Assembly: GCF_008831285.2 (NCBI RefSeq)
Contig: NC_045141.1
Coordinates: 18,596,848 to 18,660,847, forward strand
Origin: Nymphaea colorata
Taxonomy: Eukaryota > Streptophyta > Magnoliopsida > Nymphaeales > Nymphaeaceae
DNA length: 64,000 nt
Reading direction: 5' to 3'
A program made the translations under genes and the position numbers. The notes beneath the pieces were generated by a model. That model was not told the origin of the DNA, did not search any database, and was given only the letters and a program-made list of their open reading frames with translations. Every line of letters starts with the position of its first letter. The stretch's first letter is position 1. Below are positions 1 through 13,800 of this stretch, in pieces.

Positions 1-37
1 TACAACTAGATAAACACGTAATATGAGTATGTGTATA

Positions 38-272
38 TACCCCAAGGGTTTGTAGCACACTGGTGCAGGAGAAGTGCTTTGTCCGTTAAAAACCCGAGTC
101 GAGTCCTTAGGCATCACCTGCCCGCTCCAAACGTGCTTTAGTCTCTGGCCCCGTTGCCCGTAAAAGGGCCCGAAGCAAGCTCAGAACCCAGGGGGGAGGG
201 TGACGAAAGAGGGCCTGTGGCCTCTCTTAGGGCGATGGAATGAACAACTCACTCTAAAAAAAAAAAAAAGAA
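38..272 (+). mobile_element. tRNA-derived SINE with poly(A) tail
   Basis: A short non-autonomous retroposon of about 235 bp. The head carries a pol III box A-like motif (TAGCACACTGG, 53-63) and a box B-like motif (GAGTCGAGTCC, around 96-106) about 40 bp apart. The body is GC-richer than its surroundings and ends in a run of about 14 A at 256-269. It is flanked by a perfect 13-bp direct repeat GAGTATGTGTATA at 25-37 and 273-285, the target-site duplication expected of LINE-driven insertion. All of this is seen directly. The family name is not assigned. Confidence 0.85.
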
Positions 273-285
273 GAGTATGTGTATA

Positions 286-1875
286 ACTTTTGTGATATAA
301 TACAATTTAAAAATAACAAATTTCAATATTTAGCAATACATGATAAACAAGAACATGTAATTAGGCGACACTCCCAGCTGATTCATAACCCAAATAAATG
401 GATGATCCCTAACGGTCTCGGATCACTCGTTATGGCCACAACCATGAACGGGGAAAAGTGTTAAGTCGAACACACGCGAGAACCAAAACGCTAACAAGCG
501 GCTAGCTTTAGCCGGTGACTTGTTTTAAGGTCCTATCACGTGTTTGATTGAGGTAATAGGCACCAGTGAAGAACAATGTGTTCATACGATGGCTTGCAGT
601 CGTTGGCAGTGGGTGAGATGAGGTTGGTGAATATTTGACTCGGAACCAATTTGGACCTGATTTTAATTCATGTTGTTCTCATGGACCCGATTCGTTTGCA
701 TCCTTAATCGGTGCTTGAACTTTAGCTGGTGGGTTTGTGCATTCATCGTTTGATCATCCATTAAACGAAGTTTCACTGTTATTACACATCCAAGGCAGAT
801 TAGATTGAATGCATAAACAACGTTTGGGGCGAGACAGATCTATGATCCAAACCAATGTCATAAGCCGTTGTATCGGTTAAGCTTTTGAAGTGTTTTTTGT
901 GGGCAGGCATAAAAAGGTTTTATCATGCATGAAATGATGTTTAGATCAGTGGCGCAACTACGTATAGAACAGTGCGGACAGTTGCTCACACCAGTTTCTC
1001 AATTTGTTTTTATCTTTATATTAAAACCATTTAATATTTACTTTGTTATACATGTAAGTGTCATTTAAGTATGAAAACCTGTGAATCAGTACTCCATCAA
1101 AAAAATTTTTCTGGCTCCGCCATTGATTTGGTTTAAATGTATGAACAACTTCTTAATTAGCAAAGTGAAGAACCTCTTCAATTGTGTCAGCCCCCACATG
1201 CTCTTCATTATTTAAATTATTGGATTTGACATAGTCTCTCTTGCTTGATTTGTTTATCCCAAAGTTTGATAGGTTTGGATCTCTTAGCAGGTGTAACCTA
1301 CTAGCAAACAAATGATTTTACTGGCAACGTGTAAATTGGGCACGGGAACATAACATGGCCTCCCCTCTTATGCCCCTAACATGGAAATGGGTCTCTAGAA
1401 ATATTCCCATGATATGGAATATGTCTTCGTAAAAGGAAGTGGTTTTTGTCAAGTAAATTTCAACTCGTGAGGCTGAAAGTAACAATTTAAAAAGTAGGGG
1501 TGTCTATGTTATTAGGTTAAGTTCTAGCCACCTTATTGAAAGGTGCACGGCCCGGAACCCTCCCGGATGAAGAGCCAAGAAGGCTGAGTGGCGTCGCGCC
1601 GAAAACTCCGAGGAAACGATTAGACAGGAAGACAAACGGGGGACGAAGGAACATTCAGATTACCAGCAGTCGTCATCGTCCTCGCGAAAATCGGGGGTAA
1701 CGGAGGCGGACATGGCTTCCCAAGCCCCTGATTCACGTTTCCTTCTTTCCGTCAATGGAGATTAGTCTCGCAGTCCCTCATAAACGAAACAGCTGAGAGC
1801 AATATGAGGAGAGGTTCCCGCGGATGAAAATTGCCGCAATTCACGCAATCGGGAGGAGATCGTTCTGAGGGAAAA
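286..1875. other. Intergenic DNA and WAPL upstream region
   Basis: No coding sequence is recognised. Open frames here are short and unlike any family I know. From about 1540 the base composition rises in GC, as is usual just upstream of the WAPL start, and this stretch probably contains its 5' UTR and core promoter. I see no convincing TATA box. Confidence 0.5.
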
Positions 1876-4800
1876 ATGATCGTCCGGACCTACGCCCGTC
1901 GGAATCGAGGCCCCGGTGGAACGGGACTCACAGAATCGGGCACCGAGGACGACGTCTTGTGGGATTCTTTGTCCCAGGAAAGCTCCCAAGAAATCTTCGG
2001 TCTCCCGTTCTCCTCCTCGCAAGATTCCTCTTCTTGGTCATTGGATGAATCCGCTCGTCTCTGCATTCAGCCCTCCTCCAAGGAACCGGAGGAGGCGCGG
2101 GCTCTCATTGGCAGGCCGGCAAAGAGACCTCGGGAAGAAGTGAACGCCAAGAACAGGTCAGGTCAGATCCTTGGGAAGGTGCCCCGACGGGCGCTCTCAG
2201 CCCCCGCGACGTCGACGCTGATGGAGGCACAAGAGTTCGGAGAGATGATGGAGCATGTTGACGAGGCCAATTTTGCGCTCGACGGGCTCAAGCCTGGTCG
2301 GCCTCTCAGGATCCAGAGAGCTAGCCTCTTGTCGCTGCTCTCAGTTTGTTCCACTCCTCAGCAGCGTCGTCTCCTTCGCACCCATGGGTAGCTTTGATAA
2401 TTTGTTATTTTATTCTTTTATTGACTGTGTGGACTTGTTGTCGACAAAATCTTATGATAATATTTTCGTCCATCAATTTCTATGTTTTGGCTGTTATTGC
2501 TTAGTTGATGATTGTTCTGGCTCATGAACTGTTCGATCAATACGGTAACAGCTGAGCTTGAAGGCTACAGCTCCAGCCCGAGGTTGCAAGTTCGATTTGA
2601 CGACCGTGAAATCGTATAAGCACAATTTTGTCATGCAGTAGATTGATTTTTTGCTCAAATAGAAACAAAAATTAGTAGACAACATGTAAAAAGAACAGAT
2701 ACTGTTGGACTGCACGCACACACAAACACACCACACGAATAACAGTTACACAAATATGAGCCGTGCATCTTATTGATAATTAATTTCACTAACAAGCCCA
2801 AGCATCCAAGTTTGAATGCATACAACCTGTTTGTACTCGTTTGATTAGTTCTAGCAAGATGACTTTTGTTCAGCTCATCAATTTATCAAACGGAGGTGAA
2901 GCAAGCTTGGTGTAAGCTGAATTGATTCAGGCCATGATCTATTTGGTTCAATTCCCAACCCTGTTTGCGACTATTGAGGAGGCACTCATTCTTTTGCCAT
3001 ACCGCGATAGAAGGAGGATAATGTTATAGAACTCAAAATTTAGTGCAAACGATGAAGCGGATTTTGCGGTGCCCTTCCCCGTAGATGTCTTTAACTATCC
3101 AATCAATTGGTTAATTCAAGGTGTGAGCTACCTGGTAGATTTACCAGCATGCTAAAGTTTGTGAATAAAATAAAAAACATCATATTACAGAAAGAAGCTT
3201 GTGTGTTGATCTCCTTTCCTCTAAGACCCAATTATTGGGAACGGTGACTATAATGATTAATGATGACTGAACATGTGCATTCCTTTGAGGGGATGGAAGG
3301 GCTTTGCTTAAGACAAGTTGGTGCCTTCAAAGTTAAAACTTGAAAGAATGGCCACAAAGGCAGGCAAGTGGCAGCTAAAGGGACTGCCATGCAACCATGG
3401 AGCTTGGGATAGCAAGACCATGGTCAGGGGAAGTTATAGGCATGAAGGTTAAGAAAGGCAGTTACTTGTTGGTATTTTGCCACTAAAGGGAACGTTTCGC
3501 TACATGGTGTGACACTTGGCCAAATGACGTGCTGATGGTCAAGCAGTTAAACAAGGTGGCTGCTGCTGCAAAAGTTCGTGAAAGGCTTAGTAACTTGGAA
3601 GCGACTGCAGGCTCCATCCTGTACCTTGAAGGAGACTCTAGGCTCTTTGTTCTCCCACGTTAACAATGTTAGACTGAAGATTATGATGTTGAGAGCAGAT
3701 TGGCAAGCAAACTGGCATTGTATGAATATGTAAGCTTTCTCTCTCTCTGCTGTTTGGCATGAAGAGCACGTCTGAAGATGATAAAGCAAGTTACAAGTAC
3801 ATATCCCTTGTGCGCAGACTAATTTTTGTTAACTTGAAGTAAAGGGCCTGTTGTTATCTTTGGTTGCAACAGGTCACTTGATGGAGTGTTATACTCATCT
3901 TAGGATTAACTTGTTGAGAAACAATAGGAAGCTTGCCCAAAAACAAGGTTCTGGAATGACCTGAATGGAGAAAATCACAATCATTGCCTATTTAATCACA
4001 TTGCTTCTTAAGAAAAGGACCCATGTCAAGAATTATTTGTGATCAAAATCTATGAATGTGGATGCTGTGGTGGAGTTGGCTGAAGTGGTAAGCATGATGG
4101 AGTCTTTTGGTTGATCTTGCAGTGGCTTGACAGTGAAGCTGAAGGAGGCCCTATCAACCTTAGGTTTCATATATACAGTGGCTTATATCAATGACTATTA
4201 TTTGCAATGTTAGATACTAAAGTCTAAAGTCTAAACCACACAAAACTTTGTGGGAGGTCGGTTAGTAGGCAGCTTAGTTCAAAGTTCAATGGATTCAAAT
4301 GTAAGCATTACTCATAAGCATTAATGTATGATCCAATATTAATAGTGATGTATGATTGGTGCTTGTCCAAGTGAGTTCATGGAACAACTTGTGCAATTTT
4401 GTTTGTGACTTATAGTCCTGATGACTTTGATGTTATGATCAAAATCATTTTTTTGTTCAAGCGAAAGCTGTGTGACACTGTACCTTCAGTCCATTATGGT
4501 TATAAATGAGATCGCCCAGTGTTTGGTGCCATTGGTGATGGGTCCCCAAGCAGTAAGTACAATAGAGGCTTTTGGTTGATTATGCAATGGCTTGATAGTG
4601 AAGCTAAAGGAGGCCCTATCAACCTCAGGTTTCATATGTACAGTTGTTTATATCAATTATTGTCATGTGTATGCAATGTTGGATACTGAAGTTTGAACCC
4701 ACACAAAACTTTGTGGGAAACTAGTTACTGGGCAACTTAGTTTGAAGCATAGTCACAAACAATGCAACTTTTTTTTCGAAAAAACGCGTTAAAAACACAC

Positions 4801-7800
4801 AAAAAAAGTCAGCCTAAAAAAAGGACAAAAAATGTGTTTTTTTTTTGAAAAAAATGCCAAAATGAAAAATGCAAACAAACATGTTTTTTTCACATTTCAC
4901 ATTTTTCGTGTGTTTTCGTGTATTTTTATTTGTTTTCCTTTTTTGTATTTTCATGTTTTCTTACATTTTTTACTACCACATTTTAATTTTCATACTTTAC
5001 TTTTAATTTTTTTTTTGTTTAATTGTTTTGAAATTTGTTGAGATTTTCTCGAGAAAAATAACTCACCTGTATTATACCCTAGAAAAACTTCACCATTTAA
5101 AACCCATAAATGATATCTGTGACTATGGTTTGAAGCTAAATGGATTCAATTGTAGGCAGAAACATTAACATATTATACTATTATGTAATGTTATACTTAT
5201 TGGTGACGTATGATTGGTCCTTGTTCAAGCGACTTCACTGAACGTCTTGTGCAACTTTATTTGTGGCTTACAGTCTTGATGGCTTTGATGTTATGCTCAA
5301 AATCATTTTTTTTGTCCAAGCCAAGGCTATGTGATGCTGGACCTTAAGTCCCTATGGTTACAAATGAGATCACCCACTGTGTGGTGCCATTGGTGATGGG
5401 TCCCGAAGTAGGAATGACCACATCTGCCTTACATCTAAGATATGAGTCATGAAGAAATGACATGCATAGCCTATACATTGGATCAGGGATGAAGGACCTG
5501 ACTTGCTGCCATCTGTGCAAGAACGTTAGAATGTTGGAGTGCTCATACATGCTCCCAATGAGATGCCAGAAGAATCCCTTCAAGGGATTTGAACATGTCA
5601 CTGCCATGTAACTACTTGTACTCTAAATTGACAGTTTGTGCGGCAATGAGGTCTGCTGTGATATGGGATATGGCATGCCTAAAGTGATGAAAAAAGATGG
5701 ATTCATGAAACGAAGTGGAAAATGATGTGCTTGGTTTGTGTCTTGTGGTGGCAAAAAACTGGCAATGGCTAAAAAAGGCACCTGATGGAAAAATTAGCTT
5801 GGCAGTGGGTGACAGTGTATGGACAAAGGCCATCGACTTTTCACTACTAAAAAACCTTTCTCTCTCATACATTTATTTGCTTTTCTCGTAACTATTTTTT
5901 CAGTTTTAAATTTTCAAATTTTCAAAATTTTCCTTAGGTAAGACTCTTATTGGGAAAAGCTCCCGAGAAACCTTGCAAAGAAGCCACTGAAATTGGTGAT
6001 TATGGCATAAAATGATCTCTACATATTTCAATGTTAGTTTCCATTTTTTCTGCCCTTTATTTCAAGGTAACTTGGTGATGTATACATGGAACAACTGCCC
6101 CATTGTTAAGTCTAGAAAGCACAATGGCTCCAATTTGCATATATCAGGAAAGTTATTCACAATTGGCAATGGTTCTTTATTTTATTTGGTCTTTTCCTTT
6201 TTCAGGATGGCAAAAGAAATTTTTGATGCTATTTTGGGCCTGAGTACTGATGATTCGCCAAGTTCTCTTGCAGCTGCTGCTCTATTTTATGCGTTAGCAT
6301 GTGATGTAAATCTCTTTCGCTCTCTTTCTCTCTCATAGTTATGGAGAATTGGATTGTGAAAGCTTAAAGCATCTTCTTTCATGGCGGCAGTCCACATTTT
6401 GCTATTAATAAGATGCTCTTCATAGCCTTATGTGCAAGTTGGTTGAGTGGTGTCCCATGTGATGAAATGAAAAATGCATTCATTTTCATGTTCACAGGTG
6501 TACCTCATATAGATCCAGAAAGTTTTGATCTCATTGTGCATTTTAGTGATTTCTTTGTCTATTTAGAATGTGTACTTTTTTGGTACTCAATAAAATCAAT
6601 GGCTGAAAAATGCATACAAACACAGGAATTTACAAGTCTTGTTCATGCTGAATGCATCTGTGCCATCAGACTGGGCCAAAACAGTTTGGATTGCAAACTT
6701 GCATGTATATACTCAAACCTTGTGGGTTTATGTTGATTCCTGAGTTTAAAATATGAAGATTGCATCTAGTTTTGTGAGTACTCAAAGGCATCTGAGTTGG
6801 TTGGAGTCATTGCAACAAAAAGCATGCATATAAATTTCTGTTGTATTATGTGTACAGATGTGCTGCATGCTTGTGCATGTAAAAGAGAATAATTATTCTA
6901 TGTTACCAGCATTAAAGAGATGCTCTAGATTTGAGTGTGCACAACACAGAAGTGATGAGTGTATAGCATCTCAAAAGTTTAAAACTAAACTAAAAAGAAA
7001 GAACTATCACATTTGTCGCAACAATGGAATCTATCTATGTGGACAAAATGGTCTCTGAAGGTTGTCTAAATTGACTTGATGATAGTAATAATGATGATTA
7101 GATACTGTTGTTGCTGGATATTGACAGAGGTGGGATCATGTGATTGATGGTACGAGGCAAGTCCATTTTCATTCATGTATATTTTTTAGATGTGTTGCAT
7201 GAGATTGACATGGAGTCCTAGCACAGATTGTGGCTTAAATAACTGAACCAGCATGAAGGCTGAAGCTCTTTTTATCTTTCCAAATCACAAAAATGAGGGG
7301 CAACTCATTTAGTATGAATGCACACTGGCCAGGTTTATAGTCAACCTGGCTTGTATGAACCTAGCACCGTGAGTTGGCTTGAACTCAAGCAGGCGTGCAT
7401 CCTGTTGACTGGACCTGGCTCAGATCTTGCATGAATCTACTTCAGCGACTTTTAATCACAAATTATTTATTAAATAGGTGGGCAATTTCTCCAGGTTTTC
7501 AAGGCCTTCTAAATAGCTTTGCCACCCTTCGTGAACTGTTGGTGGTTTTCTGTTACTTTTTTTTTTTTGGAAAAAGCTTCTTAGAGTGTTCATAGCAACA
7601 ACATTAAAATTTCTTTAGTATTCCATTGATTTCTTTGTGCATGGACCATTCATAGTTAATATAAAAAAATTAGAAACAGAAAAACTATTTAATGATGCTA
7701 GTGGATTAACATAATGTTGAAAAGTCTACTTTAATCAGGTTCTATGAATAGTCTGGAACCCAGTATGAGCCTCAGACTGGTAGCCAGTCTTGGTCCCTTT

Positions 7801-10800
7801 AAGTCTTTGGGTGAGTTTGTTCCCTTGTGACTATTTTTTTGTACTGTTGAGACTTTGCTTTGTTGTTTTACTTTGTTCGAGTTCTTTTTTCTTTCTTTCT
7901 TTTTTTTAGTATTTTTCTATCTAGTTAAGTTCCTCAAGGAGGGGCCAGATTGATGTAAGACAGAAAAGTGCCTCAAGTAGGGGCCAAATTGATGTGCCTT
8001 ATATCTGGTCTTAGAAGCCAGATTGATTCTCTCTCTCTTTGTTCATGGGTGGATGGATATGATTGTGAATATTTAACTGAAATTTCTAAGAATATAATGT
8101 TGTCATATGAGGTGTAAAATCAATTGTGAAGTATTGAATGGTACGATTACATATTTATCAGCTTCTCTATTTCATATATGCTTTTCAACTTTTCATAAAT
8201 TATTGTTTGTTTAGAATTTTACAAGAAAACCTTTTAGTATTCTTTATTTATTTCCTTCTCTAAAAATTTTGTTGGGACTTTTTTTGGGATTTCAAAAGAG
8301 TTCATAATAAGCCATGTTTAGCTTTGTCAAGATGTTGACATAACTAATATATGTTACTATTTTTATTGGCACATATATGTTGTAGACAGTGGTGTTATGT
8401 CGTTACATCATTTTTATTTGAGGCAAAGGATGTTGGTCTTGTGTACGTTTTTTATTTACACATTTTCTAGACCTATCTTCTGTGGCTTAGAAAATTATAT
8501 TTTCTAGACCTATCTTCTGCGGCTTAGAAAATTATCTATAAATAAATAATTCTTTTGTGACTGATTCCTAAATCTGGTACTTGATTTTTTCCAGGGTCAA
8601 GATGAGCATCTATTAGAATCATCTGCATATGTTCGTTTTCTTCTAAAGTTATTGAATCCATGTGCATCGGCTGATATTGAAAGAAAGCCCATAATTGGTT
8701 CTAAGTTGCTGGCTGTAAATGGAGATGTAGGCTTGTTAACAAAAAAATCGAAAGGTGTTGAGTCCACCACGATGGCAATCATGTTAAAGGTTCAAGAGTT
8801 ATTGCTGAGTTGCAAGGAGTTACATATGGGCAATTGTGATGAAGACGTAACTAAAAGACCTCAGTTGAATTCAAAATGGGTGGCTTTGTTGGCATTGGAG
8901 AAAGCATGTCTGTCAACCATATCTCTTGAAGGTATTATATTGAGAATTCCTTCTTTCTTTGATTTTAAATAGTCCGCTCCTCTTTCTAACAGGAGTTTGC
9001 GTGAGCAAGCGCTATATGACCGTCTCTTAGAACTCTTGCTCTCTCTCTTATTATTCTCCATCTGGTCCAAGTTCTGTATAGCATGCATGATGAAGTTTCC
9101 AAATGCCTTTTTGCCACAAGGGAAAAACCTGGATTTCTAGATAGGAAAGCTTGAACATACAGCAACTCAGAATTTGTTGTCATGGGAACGTTTAGATTGC
9201 TTATTATGTGGTGGTATATTTCTCCAATATGTTACTTTTGTAAGTCAATATAATCTTTAATGTTTCAGTGAAAACTGTAAGGTCCTATATCTGTTATGTC
9301 TATATTTTCAGATACATCTGGTTCAGTGAGAAGAGTTGGAGGAAATTTTAAGGAAAAATTGCGAGAACTTGGAGGATTAGATGTTGTATTTGGTGTTGCT
9401 GTTGATTGCTATTCTGTACTGGAGGTGAGTATTGACATCCACTTGATTACTCAATACCTTTTGATCAAAGCACTTGACACATGAGCATAGGAATTAAAGT
9501 TCTAAAAGCTGCTGGGATTTGATTCTTCTATTTGCTAAAACGTACAATATGGCACTTAGGTGTTTTTGGTCTTTTGTTTACTGGAGGCGGTGAGTTATGG
9601 TCCCATAGCTTTGGGACTAAGATTGGTGGAGTTTCTGATATATTTGCAAAATATTTTTAGTTGCTGCCATTCTGGTCTTTCGTTAATGCCAGAATTGTCT
9701 TGATTTGCTGTTTATTCTGGCATCAGTAACCTTTAAGGGTCTATATTGGATATACAAGACACTAAATCAAATAAAATAGCACATGTACTTACCGATGCTG
9801 TTTTATCAGGCAATACTGAAGGAAAGCATGTCTCCCTTGCATGAATTAAAATCTGGTGATTCTTTGCAAAGTCTAGCTCTGCTAGCAAAATGTTTGAAGA
9901 TAATGGAGAACTCTACGTTTTTGAGTAAAGATAATCAGGTACTCAAAATGCTTACTTCTGTGGAATAAGTTAATTTGACCTTTTAACTTATTGTAACTAT
10001 TTGTGTATAGAGCCATCTGTTAGAGATAAACTCAAAATTTGGATGTGATGGATCAACACTGTCCTTCATAGGACTCGTCATAAATGTAATCAGAGTTCTG
10101 TCAGGTAGTTAGATATATCCATTTTGACTTGGTGCCTTCTCTCTGAGACTAGTCTTTTGACCTATTATATGTGTTTTGTGCAACTCGCACCTCTTTTCAG
10201 GAATTTGTCTATCTGATAATTCTCCTCAATCATCTGCTGAACCAGCATCCAGCCACGACTTGGATGGGCTTGGTACTTGTCATTCTCAAGGTTCTGAAGT
10301 GAAATCACAGGGTCTTAAAGGTATGTAAAACTTATTTCTATGGCATCTTTAATGTGTAAACTGTTTTTTGCCTTAGATGTAATCCATGTCAAAGGCTATG
10401 GAATCTCAAACTTCTATTCCATATTGAAGCTGGATTTGTCTAGCTGTTACCTTTTCATTTTCTTCCTTGATTGTTATATGAAGGTTCTGCCATATTTAGA
10501 GAAATCACTTATACTACATGGGGAAATGCATGAAACTAGAAATGGAATGTTGAACAAACTTCAAGCATGCTGTGGTCTCCTTAACTGCACACTTTTCAGG
10601 TCACCCATGTTGAGAAATCTAGGCTAGTAGAAACTCTTGGATCTAAGTAGCTCCTGTTATTTGTATGCCACATGGTCTTTCATTTTTATTTGGTTTTCTT
10701 TATTTTTTATTCTTTATTTTTCTCCAAGCCCCAGCTGTTGGTGTGGCAGATTCTGTCATGACAACAGAGTTCTAAACCTGTGAGAGTTGCCTCCGGTGCA

Positions 10801-13800
10801 GTATAGGCCTTAGGGCTAATGGTACCGCTTTGGGGTTTTATGCTGCCAGGAATGTGACTCATTCTCATTGTCTGGGTGAGGTGTCCTTGTATAAGAAACC
10901 AAAAGAAAAAGTCCATGGTCACTTTTCATTTGGATGTCACTAAATAATTATCTAATCTCCAAAGAAGTTTATATGTAAGAGAACACATCCAATCTTGGCC
11001 GTTGTGGTCAAAACTTTGCAGCTGTTTCTTTGGGACAGGGGATGCATCTTCGTCCACCATGCTAAAATAATGTTGCCCTTATGTATGTGGTTTCACAGAA
11101 CATATGTATGTATGTGTCGTACATATGTGTTTATAATGTCAATATGTATGTCTCATGCATGTATCATTATATGTTTAGAGCCTTTCTTTGTAAATTTAAT
11201 TTCTTGAATTTTTAGTTTTCTCGCTTTCTTGTTTTTGACCTAGGTTTAACAGGTTAACCTGCCAAACGACTAGCAATTGGCTAGTTTAGCAGCTAGCATT
11301 GTAGTTATTGAACCAGACAACAGCTGGCCTCTTGGCATCATTATGTGTAAATATGTAAATTCCCTCTTGTAAATTCGTTCGAAGTATTTTTGTGCGAGGA
11401 ACCTTACTATTTTTAAGTGCTTGGTGTGCCTCAGTGGACTGTTGCCTTGTGTGGCTCTTGGGAAGGCCTCAAATTCTAAACAAATTTATCTCCTACAAAT
11501 CTATCTCTACTATGGAGCTTGCTTTCTTGCTTCCTTTTGTGACCTTGTTGTCCTTTGTAAAGCAGAAACATGGAATGTCAACTTCCAGGTGACCAAGGTA
11601 TAAGGTATATATGTATTGCAAAGTAAAAAGTAAGATCAGTGATAAAAAAATTGTATTCGTTTTGTCTGGATGCTAAACGATTTGATCCAGAATATACCTT
11701 ATCCTCCATTGTTCATATGATACTAGTGTCCTTGTACCAGTATTAAATAAAAAAGTCTTTACGTGGTTCTTCTTTGTATGAATATTCCTAAAGGAAAAGT
11801 GCCTTCATAAAGATACATGAACTTGAAAAAATTCCACTGTGTTGTTTTATCATTTGAATGGTTTTATGGACAACTTTTTGGCTTTAAACCTTGTTATTAT
11901 GCTAGCCTTATATCTGCGTAATAGTGCGATGCTGGTAATCATATTTTTTTGTAATTGCATGTAGATGACATGATTATCGTAGTAGTAATAAGAATGACAT
12001 CAAACAGATTAGGGAAGGTTCAATTTGGAAAATTAGATTTGGGCTTTCTGACATAGTTCTGGAAATTGAGGTTGCACACTCTTCTATGGGATATTTTCCT
12101 TCATAAGCCACGTTTGCTGCAGATACTGTTACCTACTTATCAATTACAGATCTGCAGATCAATAAAAACTACTGTGGTTGTGGGATAAGAAAGATATTGA
12201 CAAATCCTTCACAACAATTATAATCCTTTTGACAACTGATTGGCTCTTTCACATGTTTAATTTATATCCAGGCCTGACATAATACATGTATTTCATGTTG
12301 CTAGTTAGTTTAGTTATGCTTTTACACAAGTTGACATGAATGTTGTTGTTCACATGGTATCTATCTCAAAGGTTCTGTTGCCTAGAGTTTCTCTTTGTGT
12401 CTCGTCATTTTTTTTGAACTTTAGATTTGATTATGTACATCTACTCTGGTTGGGGGAATGAAGTGAGCACTTATCATTCTGTTGCTGCTGTTTGGGATGC
12501 AATAAGCAATGGATTTATGAAATATGCCATATGGATTATGTATCAAGAAATTGAGAATGATCATGCATTTTTTCTTACCTCCCTCCCCCTCTCTCTCTTT
12601 AACACACACATACTATGCCACATGGACATGCCTGGAAGGGTGTTGCACCCATGTCAATGTGGCTGGACTCTGGTGTGGATACGAGACATGGCTCGGACAC
12701 GTCTGACTCATATTTTATATTTTTGGTGTACTTTGTATAGTAATTCATATTTTTTGAATACAAGTTATGAATGTATGTGTTTGCTTAAAATTTTACTGTT
12801 GCTATGTGTGGGTGTATTGCCATTCTGCATCCAAGTTTTATGAAACTGCTGAATGAGTGTCCGTGGCTGCACTTGTGTCCACACCATGCTGTGCGACATA
12901 CCACACATATTACCTCAAGTTGCCCAAAAAAGTTTAGACACATACAATGTTTTCTTGTATGTGCGGCACTGATCCAGTTTGTTGGGTTATGTATTTTGTG
13001 GATCTCTATAAATATTTGTTACTTATGAACTCTTATCATATTTCAGAAACAGGCTGTTGCAGCACCAAGGTCTCCAACATCCCATGTGAAGAAAACAATT
13101 TAACGAGTAATTGTTGGGAAACGTCTGATTCATATTCAGATTTATCTGGTGCCAAATTTGATTCTGCTGCATCAGAAGATAATGTTTCTGTTGTCAAGAA
13201 TAGCAATGGTCGATCACCATTTCTGTGCCTTAAGAGAGAAAGCATATCAAGCTCAAAATTGTCTTGCAAAAGTGCCAATTGTTCCAAAAAGAAGTCCAGC
13301 GACTCGGATAAGCTGCATAATCTGGCAAATGATATGAAAGCTGAAACTGATGACAAAAACCACGATCCATTTGCATTTGATGAAGATGATATAGAGCCTA
13401 CTAAATGGGAGACATTGTTGTCAACCCATAAAAAACCATCCCAAACAGCACACAGCAAAATGTCAGAATGCAATATGGATAATGGAGAAGAAACTGAGTT
13501 GATGAGAGACAACCACGAAGCCTGTGAAGGTAACTCCATCTCCTTGCCAAATGCAGACTCATCAGCTACGGATGAAACCTCTGACCTTCTTGGAGAATGC
13601 CTTCTCACTGCAGTCAAGGTAGTGGTTGTCTTTGTGCATAAGCATATTGAAATTGGATATACTGGCTAGAAATAAAAAAATTTTCAATTGTGAAAATTAT
13701 CTTCAAATCGTTTAATTTAAAGTACAAGTTGCTTGCTGCTGTAACATAGATTATAATCCAATTGTCAGCTTGTCATGAGCTACTGAGTCCATAAATGATA

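Larger units (their letters stand above)
2388..6205 (+). other. WAPL intron 1 (3.8 kb)
   Basis: Non-coding. It contains a 465-bp tandem duplication (4088-5412) with a small inverted-repeat transposon in the second unit. A tRNA-like patch near 2537-2610 is too degraded to call. No exon of WAPL or another gene is recognised inside. Confidence 0.7.

Noticed and set aside
2537..2610. tRNA-like patch with a GTTCGATT box B-like word
   Set aside because: No cloverleaf and no box A in the right place; perhaps an old SINE, but not supportable.
4832..5041. Phe-rich 69-codon frame
   Set aside because: Lies wholly inside the AT-rich MITE; T-runs give Phe codons.
13036..13617. 193-codon reverse frame
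   Set aside because: Shadow of WAPL exon 8.
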